39,928 bases of DNA from Pirellula sp. (GTDB taxonomy: Bacteria; Planctomycetota; Planctomycetia; Pirellulales; Pirellulaceae): the NCBI GenBank assembly GCA_021300015.1, contig JAJTFB010000019.1:1-39928 (forward strand), read 5' to 3'. The position numbers were made by a program, and so were the translations under genes. The notes under the pieces are model-generated. The model did not search any database. It had not been told where the DNA came from and saw only the letters and a list, made by a program, of their open reading frames with translations. Within the stretch, counting starts at the first letter, position 1. Each line of letters begins with the position of its first letter. Below, piece after piece: positions 24,942-34,259 of the stretch.

Positions 24942-26384
24942 ATGTCGATCAATACGCGATTACTCAAATGCTTGCTCCTCTTTGCCATGGCCCAACCGTG
25001 CTTGGCCCAACCGTCCTTTGCACAGGATTCGAAACAGAACTTCTCTGCAGACTTCCAAAAAGCGATCGGTGAAAAGCAATACGACCAAGCGATCGAATTG
25101 CTCGACCGATCGGTGGATGCTCCAATCTTCAACCGCATCACGGGCCGAACCCAAGTCGCCTCGTTGTTGATGCAAGCGGCTAGGCAAGACGACGCGATCG
25201 TTCAATTCGATAAAGCTTGCAACGCGGCGATCGAAGCGGCCGAAGCAGGCCAAATCACGAACCAAAACCTCGCCGGTACCCTGATGCTTGCGTCGGCGAT
25301 GTCCCAACGGCTCGATCAGGAGAAATCCTCCAAATGGATTGCTCGAGGTCTAGAAGTGATCCAAAAAGGGCTTTCCGATCAAGAGCTCACCCCAGACCAT
25401 CGATCGGTTCTGGAACTCCTGCGGATCAAAACCCAATCGGCAGCGCCGTCCCAAGCCGAAACGCATAAGAACTCCCTCTTGGAGTTCATCGCCCGATGCG
25501 AGGAACTCTTCTCGAAGGATTCTTCCAATCCTGCCAAGGTCGCATCGATGATCAGTATCTGGGGTACCCAGATGCAATTTGCAGATGCCGACCTAACTGA
25601 AAAGACCTTCGAGAAAGCCAATGCACTGGCCCAAGAGGCACTCAAGCAAACCGCAACGCCGGCAATCGTCTCTTCCTACTCGGCCTTAGTCACAACCTAC
25701 GTCGGCAGAAATGCCCGAAATGCACCCGATGCGGCCGCCAAAGTCCTCGACCAAGCCAAAGCGGTTTTCAACAGCATTGAGTCGGAGGACAAGTCGGTCA
25801 CGCAGATCGTCGAGAACTTCTCTAGAAATGTGAAAAACATCGAGAGAACCATCGAGAGTTCCAAGAGACTTCTGGCCATGGTCGGAAACCCAGCGCCTAA
25901 AATCGACCCCATGGAATGGGTCAACGGGGAGCCTTTCAGCGATCTTTCCGACCTTCGGGGCAAGGTCGTTTTGATTGATTTCTGGGCCGTATGGTGCGGC
26001 CCTTGTATCGCCACGTTTCCCCACCTGAAGCACTTGGATCAAGAGTACGGAAAACAGGGACTGACCATCCTCGGAGTAACGCGACAGTACAACTATGCCT
26101 GGGACGATGAAAAAGAAATTCATGTTCGAAAAGAACAGCCCGAATCGGTTTCGCTCGAAGACGAAATGAAGATGCTCGAAAAGTTCATCGCCAAATATGG
26201 ACTCAACCACAGGACCATGATCACCCCCCAAGACAGCCAGATGCAATCCCAGTACGCGGTGACTGGCATCCCTCACGCGGTCCTGGTCGATAAACAAGGG
26301 ATCGTGCGGCTCGTGAAAGTCGGATCGGGTAGCCAAAACGCCGAAGAAATCGAAAACACCATCAAGAAGCTCCTTGCCGAGTAG
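24942..26384 (+). CDS. Secreted TlpA/thioredoxin-like redox protein
   Basis: ATG 24942 has TTTAGG 7 nt upstream and is preferred over GTG 24936. The 480-residue product opens with a signal peptide (LLKCLLLFAMAQPCLAQ), so it acts outside the cytoplasm. Residues 30-310 are helical, TPR-like in feel (IGEKQYDQAIELLDRS). From about residue 315 a thioredoxin fold of the TlpA/ResA type begins (NGEPFSDLSDLRGKVVLIDFW) with the redox motif WCGPC near 350 and the cis-Pro loop (VTGIPHAVLVD). It probably acts as a disulfide reductase in the periplasm or on exported proteins. The partner is unknown. The next gene starts 53 bp downstream on the same strand. Confidence 0.9.
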   Translation: MSINTRLLKCLLLFAMAQPCLAQPSFAQDSKQNFSADFQKAIGEKQYDQAIELLDRSVDAPIFNRITGRTQVASLLMQAARQDDAIVQFDKACNAAIEAAEAGQITNQNLAGTLMLASAMSQRLDQEKSSKWIARGLEVIQKGLSDQELTPDHRSVLELLRIKTQSAAPSQAETHKNSLLEFIARCEELFSKDSSNPAKVASMISIWGTQMQFADADLTEKTFEKANALAQEALKQTATPAIVSSYSALVTTYVGRNARNAPDAAAKVLDQAKAVFNSIESEDKSVTQIVENFSRNVKNIERTIESSKRLLAMVGNPAPKIDPMEWVNGEPFSDLSDLRGKVVLIDFWAVWCGPCIATFPHLKHLDQEYGKQGLTILGVTRQYNYAWDDEKEIHVRKEQPESVSLEDEMKMLEKFIAKYGLNHRTMITPQDSQMQSQYAVTGIPHAVLVDKQGIVRLVKVGSGSQNAEEIENTIKKLLAE

Positions 26385-26437
26385 CCCCCAGTTTCGGATC
26401 GAGCTGATCTGGCCGTTCGAAGAAGACTGATGAATCG

Positions 26438-27505
26438 ATGAAAACCAAATGGAGAGCGAGGCTAAGGCTTTGGGGTAAGAAACGCGGCGGGCGAATGACC
26501 GGTTGGTGGTTTATCGGTTCGTTGGGTGAAGCCCTCTTTTTCGCCGCCGTCTTCCTCATCGGGGTCTTCCTCTCGGCCATTCTCGTCAGTTGGCAACTGA
26601 TGTCTCAAAGCACCCAGCCCTTGAAAATTGGCTACGGATTTTGGCTGTTCCTCGGTGTTTGCCTGTCGTTTGTCGTGATGGGAATCGTCGGATTCTGGTA
26701 CAGGGTGCTCAAAGTTGTCACCAGCGACGAGCATCGGGAAGTTCTAGATCTCAAGAGTATCCTTCCGCAGCCTTTGAAGGAAACTCAGCAGACCAAAAGG
26801 GTCTTAACACCACCGACCATTCCCGATGTGAAGCGATTGACCGATAGCCCTGGGGCTCGGTTGGCCTATCGGCTTCCGAGCCAAATCCCCGAAAACGGAG
26901 CGCTCGTGGCCCTAGGGGTCTTCGCCATGGCTTGGAATGCGATGATCGCGGTTTTTCTTGTCATCGCGGCCGAGAACTTTCTGCGTTCCCAAGTCCCATG
27001 GCAGTTGATACTGCTGTTGGTACCGGGAATTTACGTTGCGATCCGCTCCGCACGGTTGTTCTTCCGATCCTTCATTCGAACCCTGGGAATCGGTTCGACG
27101 ACCGTGGAAATCCAAGACCTACCCCTGCTCCCTGGAAGGGAATATGGTCTGGAAGTCGTCCAGTACGGACGATTGGTCATCAAGAAAATCACTGTGCGGC
27201 TAGAATGCCAAGAGGAGAGCACTTATCATTTCGGTACCGACCTGCGGACCGAGCGACAAACCGTCTTCAGCCAGGAAATCGCTTCGCACGGTAGGGATCG
27301 TATCGATTGGGGATACCCCTTACGCATGGAATGCCGTTTTGCGGTTCCTCAAGATGCTATGCATTCCTTTCAGAGCAAGCATAATGCGGTCCATTGGAAA
27401 ATAGTTGTCAGTGGAGAGGCAAATCGATGGCCATCGTATTCCAGAAGTTTTCCCGTCGTAGTCTACCCGCAGCCCAACCCGAGCCGAGCGATTGCCTCGT
27501 CATGA
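26438..27505 (+). CDS. Four-TM membrane protein with possible arrestin-like C-terminal domain
   Basis: A 355-residue protein with a basic N-terminus and hydrophobic segments near residues 24-50, 65-88, 152-178 and 186-205. The remaining C-terminal part is beta-rich (VIKKITVRLECQEESTYHF, FSQEIASHGRDRIDWGYPL, WKIVVSGEANRWPSYSRSF, PVVVYP), and its strand pattern recalls the arrestin-like/Spo0M beta sandwich; this fold call is by eye. Its stop codon overlaps the next gene by ATGA, making it the first gene of a tightly packed set (26438-28589) followed by a HerA-type ATPase gene. No catalytic motif is seen. Function unknown; membrane anchoring for the cluster is an inference. Confidence 0.82.
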   Translation: MKTKWRARLRLWGKKRGGRMTGWWFIGSLGEALFFAAVFLIGVFLSAILVSWQLMSQSTQPLKIGYGFWLFLGVCLSFVVMGIVGFWYRVLKVVTSDEHREVLDLKSILPQPLKETQQTKRVLTPPTIPDVKRLTDSPGARLAYRLPSQIPENGALVALGVFAMAWNAMIAVFLVIAAENFLRSQVPWQLILLLVPGIYVAIRSARLFFRSFIRTLGIGSTTVEIQDLPLLPGREYGLEVVQYGRLVIKKITVRLECQEESTYHFGTDLRTERQTVFSQEIASHGRDRIDWGYPLRMECRFAVPQDAMHSFQSKHNAVHWKIVVSGEANRWPSYSRSFPVVVYPQPNPSRAIASS

Positions 27506-27873
27506 TCCGACTGATCGGCTTGCAGCCGACCTACATGCCCGGCGATTCGCTGGAATTTGAATACCGTGTCGCAAACGTCGATCGAGGATCGATCGTCGCT
27601 GTCGAATGCTCGGTCTGTTGGATCACGGAAGGAAAAGGAACCGAGGACCTCGGAGTTCACTTCTTTCAACGCCTCGCTGGCGACTCCTTGGCGGCAATCG
27701 ACTGGAGTATCGCTCAAAAGATATCCTGTCCGCTGCCGGTCTCTCCCCTGTCGTACGAGGGTCAACTGCTGAAGATCTCCTGGTGCGTTCGAGCTCGATT
27801 CTTTCTGAACGATGGCACTGAGCTCATGGCCCAACAGCCCTTCTACCTGGGCACAGTCACCCGCGAGATATGA
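27502..27873 (+). CDS. Small beta-rich protein, possibly arrestin-like
   Basis: A 123-residue protein from ATG 27502, which shares ATGA with the preceding stop. An in-frame ATG at 27427 has a better ribosome site (GGAGAGG) but would translate 75 bp that already encode the C-terminal strands of the upstream protein, so I prefer 27502; either could be used. The sequence is a series of beta strands (SLEFEYRVANVDRGSIVAVE, VECSVCWITEG, HFFQRL, QLLKISWCVRARFFLNDG) that looks like a single arrestin-like sandwich, similar in style to the C-terminus of the upstream protein. No signal or membrane segment. It overlaps the ATPase gene by ATGA. Not recognised beyond this. Confidence 0.7.
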   Translation: MIRLIGLQPTYMPGDSLEFEYRVANVDRGSIVAVECSVCWITEGKGTEDLGVHFFQRLAGDSLAAIDWSIAQKISCPLPVSPLSYEGQLLKISWCVRARFFLNDGTELMAQQPFYLGTVTREI

Positions 27874-28589
27874 TCGATTCAACAACGAGCAATCCGTTCT
27901 GCTCCCGTTTTTTGCAGCCCGGTAGCATTCCGTTTTGCTTCCGAGGCACCGAGTCGATCTCCCAATTGGCCGACCGGATTCGAGCCCCCCAAGCCCCCAG
28001 CGCCCCCCGAGGCAAGAGAGCCACCCGAGGCAAAAAAGCCCAAGCGGCCTTGAAGCTCTCGATCGTCGGTCCTCACGGGTCTGGCAAATCGACTCTCCTG
28101 CATCAGTTAAACCAAGAGCTCCGAGGCAATCGCCAAAGCAACTGCCAGAGTGACTCAGGGCTTATTGTCTTGCATTCCACGTCGAACAAGCTTGCAGCAC
28201 TCAGGTCGATCCTTAGGCGAATCCATCGCGACCAATGGTGCTTGATCGACGGTTACGAGCAGATTCCCCGATGGGCCCAATTCCTGATTATCGCACGGGC
28301 AAAGCCAAGGCGCGTGGCGCTATGTGTCACGGCCCATCGATTGCCATGGATGTTTCAAACCCTATGGGAGACCAGGGTCGATGCGCATGTCGAATCGCAT
28401 GTGATCCAATGCCTGCTTGCAAATGTTGCTGCCAAAGACGGCGGACCGCCCAGCGTGATTTCGGACTTGCTTCATTCGCCTCACTGGGCTGCTTCTCGCC
28501 AAAAGCATCAGGAAAATCTTCGCGAGTCCTTGTTCGATATGTACGACTGGTGGCAAGCTACCGTCGACGATTTTCGCCGTTCTCGCTAG
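27870..28589 (+). CDS. Small P-loop ATPase
   Basis: A 239-residue protein with a Walker A motif GPHGSGKST (residues 67-75) and a Walker B-like WCLIDGYEQ (123-131). The first 60 residues are Ala/Pro/Arg-rich and contain FRGTESISQLADRI. The central sequence LIIARAKPRRVALCVTAHR resembles the sensor strand of AAA/STAND-type ATPases, and a helical C-terminus (LHSPHWAASRQKHQENLRES) follows. It should bind and hydrolyse ATP; its target is unknown. ATG 27870 shares ATGA with the preceding stop. The HerA-like gene begins 58 bp after its stop on the same strand. Confidence 0.82.
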   Translation: MIDSTTSNPFCSRFLQPGSIPFCFRGTESISQLADRIRAPQAPSAPRGKRATRGKKAQAALKLSIVGPHGSGKSTLLHQLNQELRGNRQSNCQSDSGLIVLHSTSNKLAALRSILRRIHRDQWCLIDGYEQIPRWAQFLIIARAKPRRVALCVTAHRLPWMFQTLWETRVDAHVESHVIQCLLANVAAKDGGPPSVISDLLHSPHWAASRQKHQENLRESLFDMYDWWQATVDDFRRSR

Positions 28590-28647
28590 ACTAAATAGCG
28601 TTATTCCCAATCGGTATTCGCCATTGGCACCCACTCGGAGTGTACTT

Positions 28648-31140
28648 ATGTCCGTCGTGATGAATCTTCCTGGCTCTTTCTATCTTGGTCGCCGTTTCGA
28701 TCTTGCCGAACGAAAGAGAACCGATTCCCAAGTCCATTACGAGTCGAAGCATCTGACGACCCACGCGTTGTGCGTCGGGATGACCGGCAGCGGAAAAACG
28801 GGACTCTGCGTGAGCCTGCTCGAAGAGGCGGCCCTCGATGGAATTCCTATCATCTGCATCGACCCCAAAGGGGATCTAGGCAACCTGCTCCTGACCTTCC
28901 CTGAACTTAAGCCCGAGGACTTTCGACGCTGGCTCGATAAATCCGAAGTGATGGCCAAACGCAGCGACGAGGACAAAGACCTTTCCGATGAGGAACTGCT
29001 GACCAAGACAGCCAAAGGCACGGCAGAAGCCTGGACCAACGGACTCAACGATTGGGAGATGAACCTCGAGTACTTGAAGTCCCTTCAGCAGATCGAAAAA
29101 GTGATCTACACCCCTGGCAGCAACGTCGGTGTTCCGCTGACAGTGCTCAGTAGCCTCGACGCCCCGTCGAAAGAAGTCCGTGAAGATGAGGAAGCTTTCC
29201 GGGATCAAATCTCCAGCGCTGTATCCGGATTGCTCTCGCTTTTGAGCATCAGTGCCGATCCGTTGACGAGCCGCGAGCACATTCTCCTATCGAATATCCT
29301 CAAGGATGCTTGGTCCAAGGGCCAAGACCTATCGATGGAAAATTTGATCCGATTCATCCAAACCCCACCGATCAAAAAGGTAGGAGTGATGGATGTCGAT
29401 TCGTTTTTCCCTGTCAATGAGCGAGCCAAGCTCGCCATGTCGCTGAACAATCTGATGGCCTCGCCGGCCTTTGCAGGCTGGATGCAAGGCCAAGCCTTGG
29501 ACATCGAGACACTGCTCTACACACCGAGCGGTGCGCCCAAGATATCGATCATCTCGATCGCCCACCTGAACGATAGCGAGAGAATGTTCTTCGTGACGAT
29601 CCTGCTCAATGAACTCGTCTCGTGGATGCGCAGCCAAAACGGCACGAGTGCACTTCGCGCTATTTTCTACATGGATGAAATCTACGGGTACTTCCCGCCT
29701 GCGGCCAAGCCACCGAGCAAAGGCCCTATGATGACCTTGCTCAAGCAAGCACGCGCCTTTGGGTTGGGGATCGTCCTAGCGACCCAAAATCCGGTAGACC
29801 TCGACTACAAAGGGCTCTCGAATATGGGGACCTGGTTCCTCGGACGCTTGCAAACCCAAAGGGATAAAGATCGAGTCCTCGATGGTCTCGAAGGTGCATC
29901 GCTGCAACAAGGTGCTTCCTTCGATCGCAATGCGATGGATAAGAATCTTTCGGCGTTGGGCAAGCGTGTATTTTTGATGAACAACGTCAACGACAACGCT
30001 CCGACAATCTTTCAGACGCGGTGGGCTTTTTCCTTCCTTCGAGGTCCTCTATCGAGGCCCGAAGTCAGCAGTTTGATGCAGAGCAAAAAATCCGAGATCC
30101 TCCAAACCCGCTCAACCGAATCGTCTGAGAGTTCATCCGACTCGACGGTTTCATCCGATGCGAAGGGCTCGACCCAAAGTGCTTCGACGGTTGCTGCCGG
30201 ACCACCGATCATCCCGGCGGCCATCGAAGTGCGGTACCTCGTTCCCAACAAAGCCTTTCGATCGAGCCATCGCTTGGAGTACCGACCAGGACTGCTTGCC
30301 AACGCCAGCCTCCACTTTGTCCGAGCCGCAAGCGACGTCGACACCTGGAGCGATATTCAGGTCTTAGCCCACATCTCGAGCAGCGTCCAAGAGCACTTGT
30401 GGGAAAACTCCCATAGGCTCGATCCCACGAGCTACGAACTAGGAGATCCAGAGAGTGGTTTTTCATTCGTGGATCCTCCTGCCGAATTGCTCCAGATCAA
30501 GAACTACAAATCTTGGGAAAAAGAGCTCACCGAGTATTTGTTCCGGCATGAAAAATGTGTCGTTTACAGCAGCAAAGCGCTCAAACAGAACGCAGCTCCG
30601 GGACTATCGGAACTCGACGCCCGCATGGAGTTTTCTCAGATCGCCCGAGAGGCTCGCGACAAGGAGATGGAGAAGATCCGCGCGAAGTACGAGGACAAAC
30701 TCCGGACTCTGCATGCCAAAGTCACGACCGCCCAGCAGCGAGTCGACAAGCTCGTCGACGAGGCCAAAGCAAAACGGATGGATGGACTGGTCAATATTGG
30801 GACCTCGATTCTCGGAGCTTTGCTCGGTAATAAAACGCGCAGTGGGTCGAGGACCTCCTCGGCTGTTCGGGATCTTACGAGTGCAGCCAACAAAGGGAGC
30901 GATATCTCCAGGGCCCAAGAGACGCTCGATGAGTTGGTGTTGCAGAAGGATGCGATGGAACGCGAGTGCATCGCCGATGTCGAGAGAATCAAACGAGATT
31001 ATTCGATTGAAAACCTGGTGCTAGAAGCCACTGAAATTCCGCTTCGGAAAGCCGACACGAAAGTGAAGCTCCTTGCGCTAGCCTGGGTACCATGGCAAAT
31101 CGACTCCCATGGCAATGCGACATGCTTGATCGAAGGGTAG
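28648..31140 (+). CDS. HerA/DUF87-type ATPase with coiled-coil C-terminus
   Basis: ATG 28648 with GGAG 7 nt upstream gives 830 residues; a TTG at 28624 is the alternative. The HerA/FtsK-class ATPase domain is complete: Walker A GMTGSGKT (44-51), IICIDPKGDLGN, an insertion to about 300, Walker B IFYMDEIYG (339-347), sensor LATQNPVD (377-384), and candidate arginine fingers in QTQRDKDR (402-409). A Ser/Thr-rich linker (about 485-530) follows, then a mixed region and a helical, probably coiled-coil C-terminus (about 660-800) containing a Gly/Ser-rich break (GTSILGALLGNKTRSGSR). HerA-type enzymes are hexameric DNA- or protein-translocating ATPases. No partner nuclease (NurA, SIR2, DUF4297) lies nearby. 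Its likely partners, by position, are the three upstream genes. Confidence 0.87.
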   Translation: MSVVMNLPGSFYLGRRFDLAERKRTDSQVHYESKHLTTHALCVGMTGSGKTGLCVSLLEEAALDGIPIICIDPKGDLGNLLLTFPELKPEDFRRWLDKSEVMAKRSDEDKDLSDEELLTKTAKGTAEAWTNGLNDWEMNLEYLKSLQQIEKVIYTPGSNVGVPLTVLSSLDAPSKEVREDEEAFRDQISSAVSGLLSLLSISADPLTSREHILLSNILKDAWSKGQDLSMENLIRFIQTPPIKKVGVMDVDSFFPVNERAKLAMSLNNLMASPAFAGWMQGQALDIETLLYTPSGAPKISIISIAHLNDSERMFFVTILLNELVSWMRSQNGTSALRAIFYMDEIYGYFPPAAKPPSKGPMMTLLKQARAFGLGIVLATQNPVDLDYKGLSNMGTWFLGRLQTQRDKDRVLDGLEGASLQQGASFDRNAMDKNLSALGKRVFLMNNVNDNAPTIFQTRWAFSFLRGPLSRPEVSSLMQSKKSEILQTRSTESSESSSDSTVSSDAKGSTQSASTVAAGPPIIPAAIEVRYLVPNKAFRSSHRLEYRPGLLANASLHFVRAASDVDTWSDIQVLAHISSSVQEHLWENSHRLDPTSYELGDPESGFSFVDPPAELLQIKNYKSWEKELTEYLFRHEKCVVYSSKALKQNAAPGLSELDARMEFSQIAREARDKEMEKIRAKYEDKLRTLHAKVTTAQQRVDKLVDEAKAKRMDGLVNIGTSILGALLGNKTRSGSRTSSAVRDLTSAANKGSDISRAQETLDELVLQKDAMERECIADVERIKRDYSIENLVLEATEIPLRKADTKVKLLALAWVPWQIDSHGNATCLIEG

Positions 31141-31238
31141 ATCGATTGTCCCCAATCGATCGGCGCGATAAGCCACTGCGACCGGCAAAACCAACAGCCG
31201 CGAAAACCGTAAGACGCCTCCGCTAGCGCGTCGTCTCG

Positions 31239-31259
31239 GAGCTATTGAGACAATAGCTC
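31239..31259. terminator. Hairpin between convergent HerA-like gene and purN
   Basis: A perfect 9-bp stem GAGCTATTG/CAATAGCTC with loop AGA sits midway between the two stops. Neither strand has a T-run after it, so it is not a canonical intrinsic terminator; it may be an RNA-stabilising or weak bidirectional stop structure. Confidence 0.4.
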
Positions 31260-31282
31260 TACCAAGTCAGAGCTAGTACGTG

Positions 31283-31888
31283 CTAACTCGATGCTTCCTG
31301 CGCCATCGCGATCCGAGCGATCGCCTCGGGGAGAGCCTCGCACTCAAGTTCGAATACCCGCTTTTGCAACGTTTCGGCGGTGTCCCCCTCGAGCACCTCG
31401 CAGGCACGCTGCAAGAGGATCGGTCCATGGTCGTACTGGTTATCCACAAAGTGGACCGTGCAACCGGAAATCTTCACCCCAAAATCGATTGCCGCTTGAT
31501 GCACACGCAGTCCATACATCCCTTTGCCGCAAAAGGCAGGAATCAGCGATGGATGGATGTTCACGACTCGATTTTCAAAATCAACCGGGATCAGCAGATG
31601 CTCCAAATAGCCTCCCATGATCACCCATCGGGCGCCCGAGCGGCGGATCGCCTCGAACATACTTAAGGAATGCGATTCCCCATCGGAAAAGCTACGGCGT
31701 CGTATCACCTCCGTCGGTATCGATTCGGCTTGGGCCAAGGCAAGCCCCTTTGCGGCCGGGTTCGAGGAGACAACCAATCGGAATTCGACGGGCAACTCAG
31801 AGCCTCTCTTGCGTTCGATCAAATTTTTGAGCGTGGTTCCACCGCCGGAAATCAAAACAGCGATCGGTAAAAGCGGACTCTTGACCAC
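31283..31888 (-). CDS. purN: Phosphoribosylglycinamide formyltransferase
   Basis: PurN transfers formyl from 10-formyl-THF to glycinamide ribonucleotide in purine synthesis. I start at GTG 31888, which has GGAG upstream and lies just before LPIAVLISGGGTTLKNL; longer frames to 31969 overlap purM and lack family sequence. The product is 201 residues, a normal length. It has the phosphate-binding SGGGTTLKN, the catalytic Asn/His segment VVNIHPSLIPAF, and the catalytic Asp in DNQYDHGPI. It lies 23 bp downstream of purM, which makes the next-step enzyme, so the pair forms a purine operon. Confidence 0.94.
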   Translation of the reverse strand: MVKSPLLPIAVLISGGGTTLKNLIERKRGSELPVEFRLVVSSNPAAKGLALAQAESIPTEVIRRRSFSDGESHSLSMFEAIRRSGARWVIMGGYLEHLLIPVDFENRVVNIHPSLIPAFCGKGMYGLRVHQAAIDFGVKISGCTVHFVDNQYDHGPILLQRACEVLEGDTAETLQKRVFELECEALPEAIARIAMAQEASS

Positions 31889-31911
31889 ATTAGCTCCAGT
31901 AACGCAGAGGT

Positions 31912-32973
31912 TTATTTTGCGAACCGACTCTTGCCGGTCCCCTCGATGGCTTGGCCGATCGGCCAACACTCAAAACCGAGCGACTTGATCATGTTTTGAA
32001 TGCTTGTGGCAAAATAAGGCCTAACGATCACGACAAATCCAACCCCCATGTTAAACACTTGATCCATTTCTGAATCAGCGATCTGACCGAGTTGCTGGAT
32101 CCATTGGAATACCGGAAGGATTGGCCATGACCCTCGTTCGAAGATCAAATCGACATCGGGGGGCAAAATACGTTCGGTGTTTTCCAGCAATCCACCTCCG
32201 GTGATATGCGCTAGACCATGAACGACCGTCTTGGTCTTGTAATGACTCAGAATGGTTCTCGTCAATCGGCTGTAGATCAAGGTCGGTTCGAGCAGGGCCT
32301 GAGCAACGGTCGTCTGCAATTCCGGAATGTAACTTTCCAATTGGTACTTGCCTACATCGAAAATCGCCTTGCGGGCTAAACTGTATCCGTTGCTATGGAT
32401 GCCCGAGGAGTTGATTCCAAGGATCACATCCCCTGATTGGATCGCTTTACCAGAAATGATATTCGACTTGTCGACCACACCGACACAGAAGCCAGCGAGC
32501 TCGTAATCCCCAGGCTCATAATGGTCGGGCATGATCGCCGTCTCACCACCGATCAGACTGCATTCGCCGTCGATGCATCCATCGGAGATGCCCTGGACAA
32601 GCTGTTCGAGCAACGTCGGATCGTCTTTGGACATCGCCACATAATCCAGGAAGAACAGCGGTTCGGCTCCCGTGCAAAGCACGTCGTTGACGCACATGGC
32701 GACAAGATCGATGCCGATCGTCGCATGCTGCTTGGCGAGGATCGCGACTTTGAGCTTGGTTCCAACCCCATCGGTCCCGGAGACCAAAATCGGCTGCTTG
32801 TAGTTGCGCGCGAAAAGCTTCTGCGAAAAGTCCAATGCGAACAGACCGGCAAAGCCTCCGTCGTTTCGCATCACCCGAGGGGTAAAGGTCCGATGCATCA
32901 GCTTCGGCAGGCGACGCATGGACTCTTCATAGACTTCCAGGTCGACTCCGCTGTCTTTGTAGGTGATTGCCAT
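31912..32973 (-). CDS. purM: Phosphoribosylformylglycinamidine cyclo-ligase
   Basis: PurM (AIR synthetase) makes aminoimidazole ribonucleotide with ATP. ATG 32973 gives [21 protein letters not shown], the family's usual N-terminus, and a length of 353 residues; in-frame starts up to 33078 add unrelated sequence. Landmarks are [81 protein letters not shown] and [15 protein letters not shown]. All motifs look intact. It is followed after 23 bp by purN and preceded by the glycosyltransferase gene with a 127-bp gap. Confidence 0.96.
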   Translation of the reverse strand: MAITYKDSGVDLEVYEESMRRLPKLMHRTFTPRVMRNDGGFAGLFALDFSQKLFARNYKQPILVSGTDGVGTKLKVAILAKQHATIGIDLVAMCVNDVLCTGAEPLFFLDYVAMSKDDPTLLEQLVQGISDGCIDGECSLIGGETAIMPDHYEPGDYELAGFCVGVVDKSNIISGKAIQSGDVILGINSSGIHSNGYSLARKAIFDVGKYQLESYIPELQTTVAQALLEPTLIYSRLTRTILSHYKTKTVVHGLAHITGGGLLENTERILPPDVDLIFERGSWPILPVFQWIQQLGQIADSEMDQVFNMGVGFVVIVRPYFATSIQNMIKSLGFECWPIGQAIEGTGKSRFAK

Positions 32974-33100
32974 TCGAATGCCAAACGTTAAAGAACCGCC
33001 TTGCAGGCCGGCCCGCGCGAGCCCATGAACATCTTCTGGCGAATTATCCACAATCCCAACGAATTCGACGAGGGGCAAACGGCCCTATTGCAACGAAAAA

Positions 33101-34258
33101 CTAGCCCGAAAGAATCTGCTGGTACAACGCTCGGATTCGGGCCGTCATCAGCCGATGGCCGAACCGCAGGCGACATAATTCGCGCCCGGCAAGCCCGAGC
33201 GATCGTCGCAAATCGGGGCTTTTGGCCAAGTGCAAAATTCCCTCGGCCAGCGGGCCGATCGATCCTGGACCCAATAGAATGCCCGTTTTCCCATCGAAGA
33301 CCACCTCTCTGGCTCCATCGATGTCAAAACTGATCACCGGCTTGCCGGCGATCAGGGCTTGGGGCAAAGCCCTAGCAAGCCCCTCTCGAAGCGAAACATG
33401 CACGAGCATATCCATCGCCCCGATGCACTCTGGGATTTGATCGGGGGAAACCAGCCCCGTAAAGATAAAGTGCCTTTGAAGACCCTTGGACTCAATCCAT
33501 CGGGTCAAGGAATCCCGAAGGATCCCGTCTCCGACGAGCAGGAAGCGAACTTTGGGATTTTCTCGAACGACCTGCTCGGCGGCAGCCAGAAGGTACTCAT
33601 GGCCCTTGAGAGGGAATAATCTTGCGATCTTTCCTACCAGAATTTCGTCAGGTTCGATCCCCAAACGCCTTCGCACCGCCTCGCGCGTGGAATCGGCCAG
33701 CAGGAACGGCTCAACATCCATGCCGCTGTAGATGGTCTCAAAGTGCTCTCGCTTGGCGATTCTCGCATCGACCATCAGATCGGTCATCGCATCGGCCACG
33801 GAGATCAGCCGGTGGCATCGGCGGGCTGCCCAGCGCTCGCACCCCTGATAGAACTTGCGCGTCGCCCAGGATTGGTAGGGGTGAAAAGGGGCTCCGTGGA
33901 CAGTGTGTACCACGCACGGGACTCGGAGCGACCAAGCCGCCGCGCGGCCCAAGATCCCCGCCTTGGCACTGTGGGTGTGCACCACCTCGGGCCTCAATCG
34001 AGCGATCGATTGTTTGAGCATCGCGTAAGCTCTTCGGTCGGTCCAAGGGCGTACCGAGCGAATGAGCTCAGGGATCTCGATAACCCGCAAATCCGAATCG
34101 CGGTGCTTCTCGAGCAAGGAGCCTTCGGCACCCAAACTCGGTCCTGTAATGAGGGTGACGTCGTCCCCGAAATCGCGAGCAAGGTCCAAGCAATTGAATC
34201 GTGTGTTCTCTTGGGCACCGCCGACGATCATTCGGGTAATGATATGGACGACTCGCAT
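33101..34258 (-). CDS. Family 4 (GT-B) glycosyltransferase
   Basis: ATG 34258 lies 1 bp after the tyrS stop and gives 385 residues; a start at 34282 inside tyrS is less likely. The N-terminal domain has MRVVHIITRMIVGGAQENTR, then VVHTHSAKAGILGR; the C-terminal donor domain has VGKIARLFPLKGHEYLL, FLLVGDGILRDSL and HVSLREGLARALPQALIAGK. The usual E-X7-E pair of this family is E-X7-Q here, as the second Glu is replaced by Gln. It should transfer a sugar from a nucleotide-sugar donor, perhaps to a surface glycan or lipid; donor and acceptor are unknown. Coupling to tyrS is positional, not functional. Confidence 0.9.
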   Translation of the reverse strand: MRVVHIITRMIVGGAQENTRFNCLDLARDFGDDVTLITGPSLGAEGSLLEKHRDSDLRVIEIPELIRSVRPWTDRRAYAMLKQSIARLRPEVVHTHSAKAGILGRAAAWSLRVPCVVHTVHGAPFHPYQSWATRKFYQGCERWAARRCHRLISVADAMTDLMVDARIAKREHFETIYSGMDVEPFLLADSTREAVRRRLGIEPDEILVGKIARLFPLKGHEYLLAAAEQVVRENPKVRFLLVGDGILRDSLTRWIESKGLQRHFIFTGLVSPDQIPECIGAMDMLVHVSLREGLARALPQALIAGKPVISFDIDGAREVVFDGKTGILLGPGSIGPLAEGILHLAKSPDLRRSLGLAGRELCRLRFGHRLMTARIRALYQQILSG

Positions 34259-34259
34259 A

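Noticed and set aside
28648..31140. HerA-like ATPase as a known HerA-SIR2 or HerA-DUF4297 defence system
   Set aside because: No SIR2, DUF4297 or NurA-type gene lies beside it in this window.
31889..31969. Longer purN starting inside the end of purM
   Set aside because: The extra residues do not resemble PurN; GTG 31888 has a ribosome site and fits the family N-terminus.
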